Assembly: GCA_905209765.1 (NCBI GenBank)
Contig: CAJLUE010000027.1
Location: 1-21,820, forward strand
Source: an uncultured Collinsella sp.
GTDB taxonomy: Bacteria; Actinomycetota; Coriobacteriia; Coriobacteriales; Coriobacteriaceae
Direction of reading: 5' to 3'
Length of the DNA stretch: 21,820 bases
Part shown: piece by piece, positions 1 to 7,382 of the stretch
Layout of the letters: the number at the start of each line of letters is the position of its first letter
Position numbering within the stretch: position 1 is the first letter of the stretch
The notes under the pieces: model-generated
Databases searched by the model: none
What the model was told of the DNA's origin: nothing
Seen by the model: only the letters and a program-made list of their open reading frames with translations
Position numbers and translations under genes: made by a program

Positions 1-83
1 CCATGCCGAAATGGCGCGAAGCACGCGGTTGACAAAACTATAGAGACACGTCCCACATTAGCTGCCCGTGGGGGGATGTGCGG

Positions 84-752
84 TTACTCGCCCAGTGCCA
101 GCGCCGTGAGCTCTGCCTGGGTGTCCACCACGTAGTCGGCGCCGGCGGCTTCCAGCTCTGCGCGGCCGCGGAAGCCCCAGCTGACGCCCGCGCTCTTAAG
201 GCCGGCGTTGTGACCGGTCAGGATATCGACATTGGAATCGCCCACATAGAGCGTGGTTGCCGGATTGGCGCCCAGCTCCTCCATCACATGCAGCGTGACG
301 GGTGCTTCGGGCTTGGGCGGAAACGCATCAACACGGCCCTGTACCAGCGCAAAGCGCTCGGAACCAAAGTATTTTTCGATAAGCGGAGCCGCCGAGACGT
401 GGTCCTTGTTAGTGAGCACGGCTAGCTGCACACCCGCGGCGCGCAGGCGGTCGAGCATCTCGATTGTGCCGGCATAGGGGGCGGTGTGGTCCTCCTTGTG
501 CTCGCCGTAGTAAGCCCTAAACTCGGCGAGCGTCTGCTCAAACATACGGCCGTCGCTCGCGTACTCGGCGGGCATAAAACGCTCAACCAGCTTGAGCATG
601 CCGTTTCCCACCTTGTAGCGGTACTCGTCGACGGCAAACGTGGGCCAGCCGTGCGTCTCGCAGGTATGGTTGCCGGCGGCCGCCAGGTCCTCGAGCGTGT
701 TGAGGATGGTGCCGTCCAGGTCAAAGATCACATGGGAAAAAGCTGCTGCCAT
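84..752 (-). CDS. gph: HAD-superfamily phosphatase, phosphoglycolate phosphatase-like
   Basis: A 222-residue hydrolase of the haloacid dehalogenase superfamily, probably a cytosolic small-molecule phosphatase of the Gph/PGP type. Motif I is FDLDGT, with Asp11 as nucleophile and Asp13 as acid/base. Motif II is the Thr in VLTNKDH, motif III the Lys in PPKPEAP, and motif IV is GDSNVDI. The helical cap between motifs I and II fits subclass IA. I chose the ATG at 752 because GGGAG lies five bases upstream; in-frame ATGs further upstream (767, 788, 845) lack such a site. It lies 123 bases downstream of hypE on the same strand with no clear terminator between them, so read-through from the hyp genes is possible. 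Family is certain; the substrate is not, since Gph, PpaX and other HAD phosphatases cannot be told apart from motifs alone. Confidence 0.85.
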   Translation of the reverse strand: MAAAFSHVIFDLDGTILNTLEDLAAAGNHTCETHGWPTFAVDEYRYKVGNGMLKLVERFMPAEYASDGRMFEQTLAEFRAYYGEHKEDHTAPYAGTIEMLDRLRAAGVQLAVLTNKDHVSAAPLIEKYFGSERFALVQGRVDAFPPKPEAPVTLHVMEELGANPATTLYVGDSNVDILTGHNAGLKSAGVSWGFRGRAELEAAGADYVVDTQAELTALALGE

Positions 753-875
753 GAAAGCTCCCGTCATTGGATTTAAAACGCACCTCATAATACTGGGCTT
801 ATGCGTTGGGCGTGCTTGGAATCTGAACATCTCCAGGGATACCAAGCCGCATCGCGCCGACCGTGCTGTTCCGCC

Positions 876-1910
876 CTAGCAAATTCTCGGCAGCTGCTCT
901 CCCACGAGCATGTCGAGGATACGGGTCGAGCCCCAGCCGGTGCGCACGCGCACAGCGGGACGGGCGCCCTCGGCAAGCGGCAGCACGCGACCGATGATGG
1001 CGGCATTCTCGCCGTAGCGGGCGGCGCGCATGGCGCTCAGCGCGGCATCGGCTTGCTCGGCCGGCACGACGGCAACCATCTTGCCCTCGTTTGCCACCTG
1101 CAACACATCGTAGCCGAGCATCTCGCAGGCGGCCTGCACGTCGGGACGCACGGGCACGGCATCCTCGTCGACCTCCATGGCAACACCGCTGGCCTGGGCA
1201 AACTCGTTGAGAGTGGACGCCAGGCCACCGCGCGTGGGGTCGCGAAAGCAACGCGTGTCGGGCGCTGCGGCCAAAACGTCGGCAATCAGGTGGTTGAGCG
1301 GCGCGGCATCGCTTTCGATCGTGCTCGAAAACGCCAGGCCCTCGCGTTGGCTCATGATGGCGATACCGTGGTCGCCCAGCGTACCCGATACCAGAATGAC
1401 ATCGCCGGGCTGGCAGTTGGCACCGCTGAGCGCCACGCCCGTGGGAACCTCGCCCACGCCGGCGGTATTGATGTAGACGCCGTCGGCCCCGCCGCGCTCG
1501 ACCACCTTGGTGTCGCCCGTGATTATGGACACGCCCGCCTCGTGCGCCGTCTCGGCCATCGTCTGCACAATCTGGCGGAGCTTATCCATGGGATAGCCCT
1601 CTTCGAGGATAAAGCCGCACGACAGGTAGCGCACGTTGGCGCCCGAGGTCGCGACGTCGTTGACGGTTCCGCATACGGCGAGGCGGCCGATGTTGCCACC
1701 GGGGAAGAACTGCGGAGAGACCACAAAGCTGTCGGTCGACATGGCGATGCGCCCGCTCGCGGGCAGCGCGGCCACGCCGGCGTCGTTGCCCTCGAGCAAC
1801 TCGGGCGACCCAAAGGCATCCAAAAAGACCTCATCGATGATGCGTTTCATCATCTGACCGCCAGAGCCGTGGCCCAGCAGGACGGTGCTATCGGTAACGC
1901 TATGGGACAT
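876..1910 (-). CDS. hypE: Hydrogenase maturation protein HypE
   Basis: HypE (344 residues, usual family length) accepts a carbamoyl group from HypF on its C-terminal cysteine and dehydrates it with ATP to a thiocyanate. This is the cyanide donor for the iron of [NiFe] hydrogenase. The sequence opens with the family's glycine-rich LGHGSGGQMM segment, has the AIRS/PurM-like ATP-binding fold signatures (GNDAGVAALP, STDSFVVSP, RDPTRGGLAST), and ends exactly in PRIC, so Cys344 is the acceptor residue and is intact. The ATG at 1910 is preceded by TTGGAG eight bases upstream. It lies 48 bases downstream of hypD in the same orientation, as part of a hypC-hypD-hypE unit. It is known to act with HypC-HypD, to which it passes the cyanide. 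Confidence 0.97.
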   Translation of the reverse strand: MSHSVTDSTVLLGHGSGGQMMKRIIDEVFLDAFGSPELLEGNDAGVAALPASGRIAMSTDSFVVSPQFFPGGNIGRLAVCGTVNDVATSGANVRYLSCGFILEEGYPMDKLRQIVQTMAETAHEAGVSIITGDTKVVERGGADGVYINTAGVGEVPTGVALSGANCQPGDVILVSGTLGDHGIAIMSQREGLAFSSTIESDAAPLNHLIADVLAAAPDTRCFRDPTRGGLASTLNEFAQASGVAMEVDEDAVPVRPDVQAACEMLGYDVLQVANEGKMVAVVPAEQADAALSAMRAARYGENAAIIGRVLPLAEGARPAVRVRTGWGSTRILDMLVGEQLPRIC

Positions 1911-1958
1911 ATCGAAAACTCCAATCGTGGGTGGTGCCAGTGTGCGGGTGCGTCCGGG

Positions 1959-3071
1959 CTAGTTACGATAACGGTAGTATGCCGCGCAGCTGCCCTCGGA
2001 GCTCACCATGCACGGGCCGATGGGGTGCTCGGGCGTGCAGGTGCGGCCAAAGAGCGGGCAGCTGCTCGGCGTAATGGCTCCGCGCAGTACGTCGCCGCAG
2101 CGGCATCCGCATGGCTCGACCGTCGGCTCAACGGGCACGTCAAAGCGGGTGCGGGCATCAAAGCGCGACAATTCGGGGCGGATGGAAAGGCCCGAGTTGG
2201 CAATCGGCCCCAGCCCGCGCCACGTAGTGTCGCATGGCTCAAACACCTGCTCGACCAGCTGGCGCGCCACGGGGTTGCCGTCTGCATTGACGCCGCGGCG
2301 GTAGGCGTTGTCGATCGCAGGCCTGCCCTCGACAACCATCTGGACCAGCATGCAGATGCCCTGCAGGATATCGACCGGTTCGAATCCCGTGACCACGCCC
2401 GGGGTATTGAACTCGTCGACCAAAAAGCTAAAGGGCGCCAAGCCCGTGATGGTGGCGACGTGGCCCGGCAGGATGAAGCCGTCGATGGCGGTCTCGGGAT
2501 CGTTGGCGATGGCGCGCAACGCCGGCGGCGTGGTCTTGTGGGCGCAATAGATCGAAAAGTTCAAAAGCCCGCGTGCCTCGGCCTCCAAGATGGCGGCGGC
2601 GATGGTGGGTGTCGTGGTCTCAAAGCCCACGCCCATAAAAATGACCGGACGATCGGGGTTTTGCTCGGCAATGTCGAGCGCGTCGAGCGGGGAGTAGACG
2701 ATGCGGATGTCGCGCCCTGCCGCCTTTTGCGCGGCAAGCGAGGTGGACGATCCGGGCACGCGCATCATGTCGCCAAAGGTGGTGATGATGGCGCCGTCTA
2801 TGTTGGCGAGCGCGATCGCGTGGTCGATGTCGCGGTTGGCGGTAACGCAGACGGGACAGCCCGGGCCGCTCAGCAGCTTGAGCCCGACCGGCATAATGGA
2901 GCGAAAGCCATAGCGGCCGATGCTCACGGTGTGCGTGCCGCAGACTTCCATAAGGTTGATGCTGCGGTCGCCGACGAGTTCATGGATGCGTTCGATGAGC
3001 TCGCGGGCCAGCTTGGAATCGCGAAATGCCGAAAAGTCGATACCGGAGCGCGCCGGCTGTCCGGCCGCCAC
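1959..3071 (-). CDS. hypD: Hydrogenase maturation protein HypD
   Basis: HypD (370 residues) is the iron-sulfur scaffold that, with HypC, assembles the Fe(CN)2CO unit for [NiFe] hydrogenases. The characteristic redox and iron-binding cysteines are present: Cys44 in EVCGTHT, and Cys72/Cys75 in GPGCPVC, matching Cys41/69/72 of the E. coli protein. The C-terminal Cys-rich region (PCGCRCGDVL, SSCPLFGRTCTP, GPCMVSSEGSCAAYY) should hold the [4Fe-4S] cluster. Translation probably starts at the GTG at 3071, which shares one base with the hypC TAG stop (TAGTG). GAGG lies seven bases upstream inside the hypC end, so the two genes look translationally coupled. This is sensible because their products form a complex. 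Confidence 0.97.
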   Translation of the reverse strand: MAAGQPARSGIDFSAFRDSKLARELIERIHELVGDRSINLMEVCGTHTVSIGRYGFRSIMPVGLKLLSGPGCPVCVTANRDIDHAIALANIDGAIITTFGDMMRVPGSSTSLAAQKAAGRDIRIVYSPLDALDIAEQNPDRPVIFMGVGFETTTPTIAAAILEAEARGLLNFSIYCAHKTTPPALRAIANDPETAIDGFILPGHVATITGLAPFSFLVDEFNTPGVVTGFEPVDILQGICMLVQMVVEGRPAIDNAYRRGVNADGNPVARQLVEQVFEPCDTTWRGLGPIANSGLSIRPELSRFDARTRFDVPVEPTVEPCGCRCGDVLRGAITPSSCPLFGRTCTPEHPIGPCMVSSEGSCAAYYRYRN

Positions 3072-3331
3072 TAGTATGCCTCGGCCGGGTTGCTGGCCAG
3101 TTGGTCTTCTTCGACCAGCTCGGTCATGGCATTAACGAGCTCGAGCGTCTCCTGCGCTTCCTGCTCGTCGACAATCTGGATGCCAAAGCCGGCGTGTACG
3201 AGAATATAGTCGCCAACCTGCGCCGTCGGCACGAGTCGCAGCGACACGGGGCGCTCGATGCCCATCATGTCGACGGTGGCCTTGAGGTCGTCGTCGCGTT
3301 TGACTACTTTGCCGGGAACGGCAAGGCACAT
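3071..3331 (-). CDS. hypC: Hydrogenase maturation chaperone HypC
   Basis: HypC/HupF/HoxL family (86 residues). It is a small beta-barrel chaperone that carries the Fe(CN)2CO group between HypD and the hydrogenase large-subunit precursor. It begins with the invariant MCLAVPGKV; Cys2 is the residue that binds iron and the precursor, and His46 in ILVHAGFGI is the other conserved residue. The ATG at 3331 follows AAGGGGA at a normal distance. It is first of the hypC-hypD-hypE group and overlaps hypD by one base. The 134 bases separating it from hypF contain a hairpin (3366-3397), so it may have its own transcript or a processed one. Confidence 0.97.
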   Translation of the reverse strand: MCLAVPGKVVKRDDDLKATVDMMGIERPVSLRLVPTAQVGDYILVHAGFGIQIVDEQEAQETLELVNAMTELVEEDQLASNPAEAY

Positions 3332-3365
3332 ATTGTTCCCCTTTTATACGCTTTGCGCTGGATGG

Positions 3366-3397
3366 GCGCTTAATAATCCATCAGTTGATGGTAGCGC
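3366..3397 (-). other. Stem-loop in the hypF-hypC intergenic gap
   Basis: CCATCA-GT-TGATGG (3378-3391) is a near-perfect palindrome nested inside outer arms GCGCT (3366-3370) and AGCGC (3393-3397), with an asymmetric internal loop on one side. It is the only structure I see in the 134-base gap, which has no gene. No T-run follows it on the minus strand, so a simple intrinsic terminator is unlikely. It could be an operator for hypCDE, an mRNA processing site, or neutral. Confidence 0.35.
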
Positions 3398-3465
3398 TCG
3401 CGGGGTTCGCGGGCAAACGCGTTACGCCTGTGAGGCGGTTGGGCACAGTGGCGTGCGAGAGCGAG

Positions 3466-5937
3466 CTACTGCGATGCAATCTGCGCAAGACGAGCGCTTG
3501 CGACCGCCGCCTGACCGTAGGCGATGCAGCCGTCATTGACGGGTACGGTGTGGGGGACAAAGACAGTAAGGCCTGCGCTTTTGAGCTCGCGGGTGAGGAG
3601 CTGGAGCAGAAGTCGGTTCATGAACACACCGCCCGAGAGCGCGACGGTGTCAATGCCCTCGCGCGCGCAGATTTCGGTGGCGATGCGCGCCGAGGAGCGC
3701 GCGACGGCGACATGGAAGTCGAGTGCGAGCCTGTCGGCGGGCGCTCCGGCTTCAATTCCCTCCAAAAGTGCCTCAAAGAGTGCTTTCTGGTCCAGCACAT
3801 CGGGGCCGTCCAACCACGATGGGCCAGATGTGGAATAGCCGACGTTGTCGTCGGGAAAACGGGCGATTTTGCCGTCCAGTGCACGCCAAGCGGCGGCTTC
3901 GAGCTCGATGGCGGGTTCGCCCTCGTAGGTTGCCTGGCCGCAAATGCCCAAAATCGCGGCTGCGGCATCAAACAGGCGACCCATACTGCTGGTGCGCGGA
4001 CTGTTGATGCCGCGCTCGATCATCGTTGCCGTTATGCTGCGCGTTTGCTCGTCAAGGCTGTTCAAGAGCCCCACGGCTCCCGGGTGCTCGAGCAGGTCGA
4101 GCTCGCTGAGCAGGGCAAAGGCGTTGCGGCGGGCATCGTGTACGGATGCGGCGCCACCGGGAAGCGCCCAGGTGCGCAGATGCGCGACGCGCTCAAAATC
4201 GGCGAGATGGGCGACAAGAAACTCACCGCCCCATATGGTGCCGTCGGTGCCGGCACCCGTGCCGTCGAAGGCGATGCCGAGGACGCGTGCATCGGGCGCA
4301 AGCCGGCCTGCGGCAATCGCCTCTGCCATGACGCTCGCGATGTGCGCATGATGGTGTTGGACTTCGATAAGCGGCAGATTGTGCTCCCGTGCCTGCTCGC
4401 GCGCCCATTGGCTCGACAGATAACTGGGATGCATGTCGCATGCCAAGGCGGCAGGCGCCAGGTCAAAGAGGCTTTCCAGACGCGTGCGTGCGGCGCTCCA
4501 AGCATCGAAAGTCGCGCCGTTTTCGACATCGCCGATATGCTGCGACACAAAACAGGCCGCATGGCCGTCGGCGTCCTCGCGCGTGAGTGCGATCGTGGCT
4601 TTTTGCTGCGGCCCGCAGGCGAGCACACAGGGCGTGGCGTTGTCGAGCGCCGGCAACGACAGCGGCTGCGGCGCATATCCGCGTGCGCGGCGCACGGGCA
4701 TGACGACCCCGTCGACCACGCGTACCACGGAGTCGTCGTAGCGCGACAGAATCGCGCGGTCGTTACCGAGCAGCGCATCGGCGATGCCGGCGGCAACAAG
4801 GTGCTCCCATGCAAGGGCATCGTCGGTCTCGATGGGCTCTTCGCTCAGGTTTCCGCTGGTCATGACGAGTGCGCTCATGCCGTGCGCCGCGGCTGCGGCG
4901 AGCAGCAAATGTTGAAGCGGGGTATAGGGGAGCATGACGCCAAGCTCGGGCAAGTCGTGCGCGACGGATGGCGCGAGTTCGAGGGCGTTGGGGGAGCCGT
5001 AGGCGTCGTTGCCGGCCGCGCGGCGGCGCAACAGCACGATGGGACGAATGCTACCGGCCAGCAGGTCGCGCTCAACGCCATCGATGTGACACAGGCATTC
5101 GGCGTCGGCAAGGCCGCGCACCATAACGGCAAGCGGCTTGTTGCTGCGACGCTTGCGACGGCGCAGCTCGCATACCGCCTGTTCGTTGGTGGCATCGCAG
5201 GCCAGGTGGAATCCGCCCAGACCCTTGATGGCGACGATGCCGCCGTCTGCCAGCAGCTCGACGCAGCGTTCGATGATGGCATCGCTGGCCTCGCGCGTGG
5301 AGCCGACGGCGGGTGTTGCGTTGGCGACCGCTGGCGCAACGCCGCGGTCTGCCTCGCGCCACGTAATATGCGGTCCGCAATCAAAGCAGGCATCGGGCTG
5401 CGCGTGAAACCGCCGATCGAGCGGGTCGGCGTACTCTGCGGCGCAGGTGGGGCACATGGGAAAGCGATCCATCGAGGTGCCCGCTCGGTCATAGGGCAGC
5501 GAGCGGATGATGGTAAAGCGCGGTCCGCAGTTGGTGCAGTTGATAAAGGGATAGTGAAAGCGTCGGTCGGCGGGGTCAAACAGCTCGCGCAGGCAGTCAT
5601 CGCACGTGGCGATGTCGGGCGAGACGAGCGTCGTGTGGGCAGTTTGATCCTGCGACGCCACAATGCGAAAGCCCTGCTCGTTAGCGGCGTCCCAGTCGCC
5701 GGGTGCTAGGTCCACAACCTCGACATGCTCCACGCGAGACGCCGCAGGCGCATGCTCGGAAAGCGCGGCGATAAATTCGTCGAGCGACTCGCTTTGAGCG
5801 TGCGCCTCGATATGCACGCCATCGCCCGCGTTGAGCACCCAGCCGCAAATGCCGTGCGCCATGGCCTCGCGATACACAAACGGTCGCATGCCGACACCCT
5901 GCACAATGCCCGTTACATGGATATGCACATGTCGCAT
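3466..5937 (-). CDS. hypF: Carbamoyltransferase HypF
   Basis: HypF (823 residues) uses carbamoyl phosphate and ATP to carbamoylate the C-terminal cysteine of HypE, the first step in making the cyanide ligands of [NiFe] hydrogenase. Domains in order: acylphosphatase-like domain (about 1-92, with GIVQGVGMRPFVYR); two zinc fingers with Cys pairs 112/115, 134/137, 162/165 and 183/186; a YrdC-like domain (GLGGFHLACDA, then SNKPLAVMV); and a Kae1-like carbamoyltransfer domain (HHHAHIASVMAE, FDGTGAGTDGTIWGGE, ALSGGVFMNRLL). I start it at the ATG at 5937, because a near-perfect AAGGAGG sits five bases upstream. The in-frame ATG at 5952 lies on the far side of that site and has none. It follows nikR by 29 bases on the same strand. 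It is somewhat longer than E. coli HypF (about 750 residues). Confidence 0.97.
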   Translation of the reverse strand: MRHVHIHVTGIVQGVGMRPFVYREAMAHGICGWVLNAGDGVHIEAHAQSESLDEFIAALSEHAPAASRVEHVEVVDLAPGDWDAANEQGFRIVASQDQTAHTTLVSPDIATCDDCLRELFDPADRRFHYPFINCTNCGPRFTIIRSLPYDRAGTSMDRFPMCPTCAAEYADPLDRRFHAQPDACFDCGPHITWREADRGVAPAVANATPAVGSTREASDAIIERCVELLADGGIVAIKGLGGFHLACDATNEQAVCELRRRKRRSNKPLAVMVRGLADAECLCHIDGVERDLLAGSIRPIVLLRRRAAGNDAYGSPNALELAPSVAHDLPELGVMLPYTPLQHLLLAAAAAHGMSALVMTSGNLSEEPIETDDALAWEHLVAAGIADALLGNDRAILSRYDDSVVRVVDGVVMPVRRARGYAPQPLSLPALDNATPCVLACGPQQKATIALTREDADGHAACFVSQHIGDVENGATFDAWSAARTRLESLFDLAPAALACDMHPSYLSSQWAREQAREHNLPLIEVQHHHAHIASVMAEAIAAGRLAPDARVLGIAFDGTGAGTDGTIWGGEFLVAHLADFERVAHLRTWALPGGAASVHDARRNAFALLSELDLLEHPGAVGLLNSLDEQTRSITATMIERGINSPRTSSMGRLFDAAAAILGICGQATYEGEPAIELEAAAWRALDGKIARFPDDNVGYSTSGPSWLDGPDVLDQKALFEALLEGIEAGAPADRLALDFHVAVARSSARIATEICAREGIDTVALSGGVFMNRLLLQLLTRELKSAGLTVFVPHTVPVNDGCIAYGQAAVASARLAQIASQ

Positions 5938-5966
5938 GTGACCCTCCTTCATCGAAATGTGTGCTG

Positions 5967-6455
5967 TTACAGCCCCAGGCTCTGCTTGGTGGCGGCGCAG
6001 GTGAGCTCGCCGTGTTTAACGCCGCGCAGGCCCAGCAGACGGTCGGCCAGCTCGTAGACACGCTCGCCGCGACCCTTAAGCGCCAGAATCTCCAAGCAGT
6101 TGTGGTGATCCAGATGCACGTGCATGGTCGATACGATTTCGTCGGTGTAGTCGTGCTGCACCTCGTCCAGACGGCGCGTCAGATCGCCGGTATGGTGGTC
6201 ATAGATCATGGTGAGCGACCCGATGACCTGCTCGTCGGGTGTTCGCATCTGCTCCTTGGCAATCGATGCGCGAATCAGATCGCGAACGGCCTCGGAGCGG
6301 TTGGCAACGTCACCGCGGCGCGCGATCTGCTCGTCAAAGCGGCGCAGCAGGTCGTCGGGCGCGGTGACCGAAAAACGGACCAGCTCTGAGGCAGAGCCGC
6401 TGCAACGGCAGCCCACGTCGCCGGTCGGCCCGTGCGAATGCTCGTGCTCGGCCAC
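5967..6455 (-). CDS. nikR: Nickel-responsive regulator NikR
   Basis: NikR (162 residues) is a ribbon-helix-helix repressor that binds DNA when loaded with nickel. The DNA-binding part is about residues 24-66 (ELVRFSVTAPDDLLRRFDEQI, then NRSEAVRDLIR). The C-terminal ACT-like domain keeps all four square-planar nickel ligands: His101, His112, His114 and Cys120. Their spacing is identical to His76, His87, His89 and Cys95 of E. coli NikR. An unusual extra N-terminal tail carries H-x-H-x-H (residues 4-8) and Cys16-x-Cys18. The start is a GTG at 6455, one base after the stop of the small upstream gene, with only a weak ribosome site, which suggests coupling to it. Its place ahead of hypF suggests that it regulates this nickel-enzyme cluster; no consensus NikR box was recognised. 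Confidence 0.95.
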   Translation of the reverse strand: MAEHEHSHGPTGDVGCRCSGSASELVRFSVTAPDDLLRRFDEQIARRGDVANRSEAVRDLIRASIAKEQMRTPDEQVIGSLTMIYDHHTGDLTRRLDEVQHDYTDEIVSTMHVHLDHHNCLEILALKGRGERVYELADRLLGLRGVKHGELTCAATKQSLGL

Positions 6456-6456
6456 G

Positions 6457-6705
6457 CTACACCAGCTTTACGGAGCCAACAGAGTTATGGTCGGCCTCGA
6501 TGGCCTCCTCATAGCCCTCGAGTGCGTCGTGCGCCTCGTGGAGCGCCGCCATGGCGGCCTCGAGCTTGGCGCCAATGCGCTCCATATCAAAGTTCTCAGT
6601 TGCATGCAGCAGCTGATGGCTCCACTCGTGGGCGAGCTCGATCGTGTCGTCGACTTGCTTGACGCTCATGGCAAGCTGGCTCATGTTCATTCCGACGTCA
6701 TGCAT
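6457..6705 (-). CDS. Small His-rich helical protein, first gene of the nikR-hyp block
   Basis: I do not recognise this family. The 82-residue product is predicted helical, acidic, with no signal peptide or membrane segment and no cysteine. Its histidines are patterned: His26-x3-His30-x3-His34 on one helical face, His56 and His59 one turn apart, and His73. Seven methionines are present, four of them in the first 13 residues. The ATG at 6705 has an excellent AAAGGAG ribosome site six to seven bases upstream. It ends one base before the nikR GTG, so the two genes are almost certainly co-transcribed and probably coupled. A metal-binding or four-helix-type role in nickel handling is an inference from context and His spacing only. 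Confidence 0.75.
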   Translation of the reverse strand: MHDVGMNMSQLAMSVKQVDDTIELAHEWSHQLLHATENFDMERIGAKLEAAMAALHEAHDALEGYEEAIEADHNSVGSVKLV

Positions 6706-6776
6706 GGGAATCTCCTTTTGTGCGGGGCGATATGGTGGTTCAGATTCTACTACGCCCGCCTTGGGCGCCGCCGCAT

Positions 6777-6814
6777 AAGAAAACGGGTGCGAGTCCGTCT
6801 GACCCGCACCCGTT
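6777..6814 (-). terminator. Intrinsic terminator downstream of trxA
   Basis: Ten-base perfect arms AACGGGTGCG (6782-6791) and CGCACCCGTT (6805-6814) enclose a 13-base loop. Read on the minus strand, the stem is followed by TTTTCTT. The direction fits the thioredoxin gene, whose stop lies 112 bases upstream, and separates it from the small His-rich gene. Confidence 0.8.
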
Positions 6815-6879
6815 CACTGGGGGCTGTTTGTGTCTACCATACTATCCGTGGTCGCATGTCTTGCGTTTGGCACTCCGGC

Positions 6880-6898
6880 GAGCGGTGCGAAACCGCTC
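6880..6898. other. Short hairpin in the trxA 3' untranslated region
   Basis: GAGCGGT-GCGAA-ACCGCTC is a perfect seven-base stem with a five-base loop, 28 bases after the trxA stop. No T-tract follows on either strand, so it is not a terminator by itself. Together with the terminator at 6777-6814 it gives trxA a structured 3' end of about 150 bases. It could stabilise the message. Confidence 0.35.
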
Positions 6899-6925
6899 AT
6901 GGACGGCAGACAAGTAACAAGCGTA

Positions 6926-7246
6926 TTACAGATGTTTCTCCAGCAGTGCCTGAAGTCTTGCCTTGGGTAAGGCGCCGACCGAGCGGTCGACCTCCTCGCC
7001 GTTCTTAAAGACGATCAGCGTGGGGATGCTCATGACGCCAAACTTCATGGCCAGGTCCTGGTTGTCGTCGACGTTGCACTTGGCCACGGCCAGCTTGCCG
7101 GCCAGCTCGTCGGCAACCTCGTCTACGATGGGCGAGAGCGAGCGGCAGGGGCCGCACCACGGGGCCCAAAAATCAACCAGTACGGGCAGGCTATCGTTGA
7201 CGACAGCGTCGAAGTTCTCGGGGGTAATCTGCTTGATGTCAGCCAT
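6926..7246 (-). CDS. trxA: Thioredoxin
   Basis: A classic cytosolic thioredoxin (106 residues) that reduces protein disulfides and is itself reduced by thioredoxin reductase, which is not in this window. The active site is WCGPC (Cys31, Cys34), the buried Asp is in VLVDFWAPW, and the cis-Pro loop is MSIPTLIVF. The ATG at 7246 has GGAGG five bases upstream. Longer in-frame starts up to 7330 would add an unrelated N-terminal stretch and are rejected. It appears to be transcribed alone: a terminator lies downstream at 6777-6814 and a divergent gene lies upstream. Confidence 0.96.
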   Translation of the reverse strand: MADIKQITPENFDAVVNDSLPVLVDFWAPWCGPCRSLSPIVDEVADELAGKLAVAKCNVDDNQDLAMKFGVMSIPTLIVFKNGEEVDRSVGALPKARLQALLEKHL

Positions 7247-7310
7247 GGTGACCTCCATAATGCGACGCGGCTCGGCCGCGTAAAACTCAGTACGACCGTG
7301 CTTATACCCA

Positions 7311-7341
7311 GCCGCCCGCAAAGCAACCACTCGCGGGCGGC
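7311..7341. repeat. GC-rich inverted repeat between divergent genes
   Basis: Perfect nine-base arms GCCGCCCGC (7311-7319) and GCGGGCGGC (7333-7341) with a 13-base loop, followed on the plus strand by TCTTTT. It has the shape of an intrinsic terminator pointing rightward, but no rightward gene precedes it. It lies directly upstream of the -10 at 7349-7354, so it may instead be a regulatory palindrome or a barrier to antisense transcription. Confidence 0.5.
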
Positions 7342-7348
7342 TCTTTTA

Positions 7349-7354
7349 TATAAT
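7349..7354 (+). promoter_or_regulatory. -10 element (TATAAT) of the UDG-like gene
   Basis: A perfect TATAAT 29 bases before the chosen ATG at 7383. No recognisable -35 lies 17 bases upstream; that space is occupied by the inverted repeat at 7311-7341. Transcription would begin near 7361, which excludes the in-frame ATG at 7353 as a start. Confidence 0.55.
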
Positions 7355-7382
7355 GGTGGGCACGCAAACGATTGGAGAGCGC

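Noticed and set aside
29..57. TTGACA near the left edge as a promoter
   Set aside because: No plausible -10 at 16-18 bases and no rightward gene follows.
801..3074. Long open frame on the plus strand opposite hypE and hypD
   Set aside because: It is antisense to two clearly recognised genes, has no family signature and reflects the high GC content of the region.
3385..5709. 774-codon open frame on the plus strand opposite hypF
   Set aside because: Low-complexity Ala/Gly/Arg-rich product fully antisense to hypF; an artefact of GC-rich codon bias.
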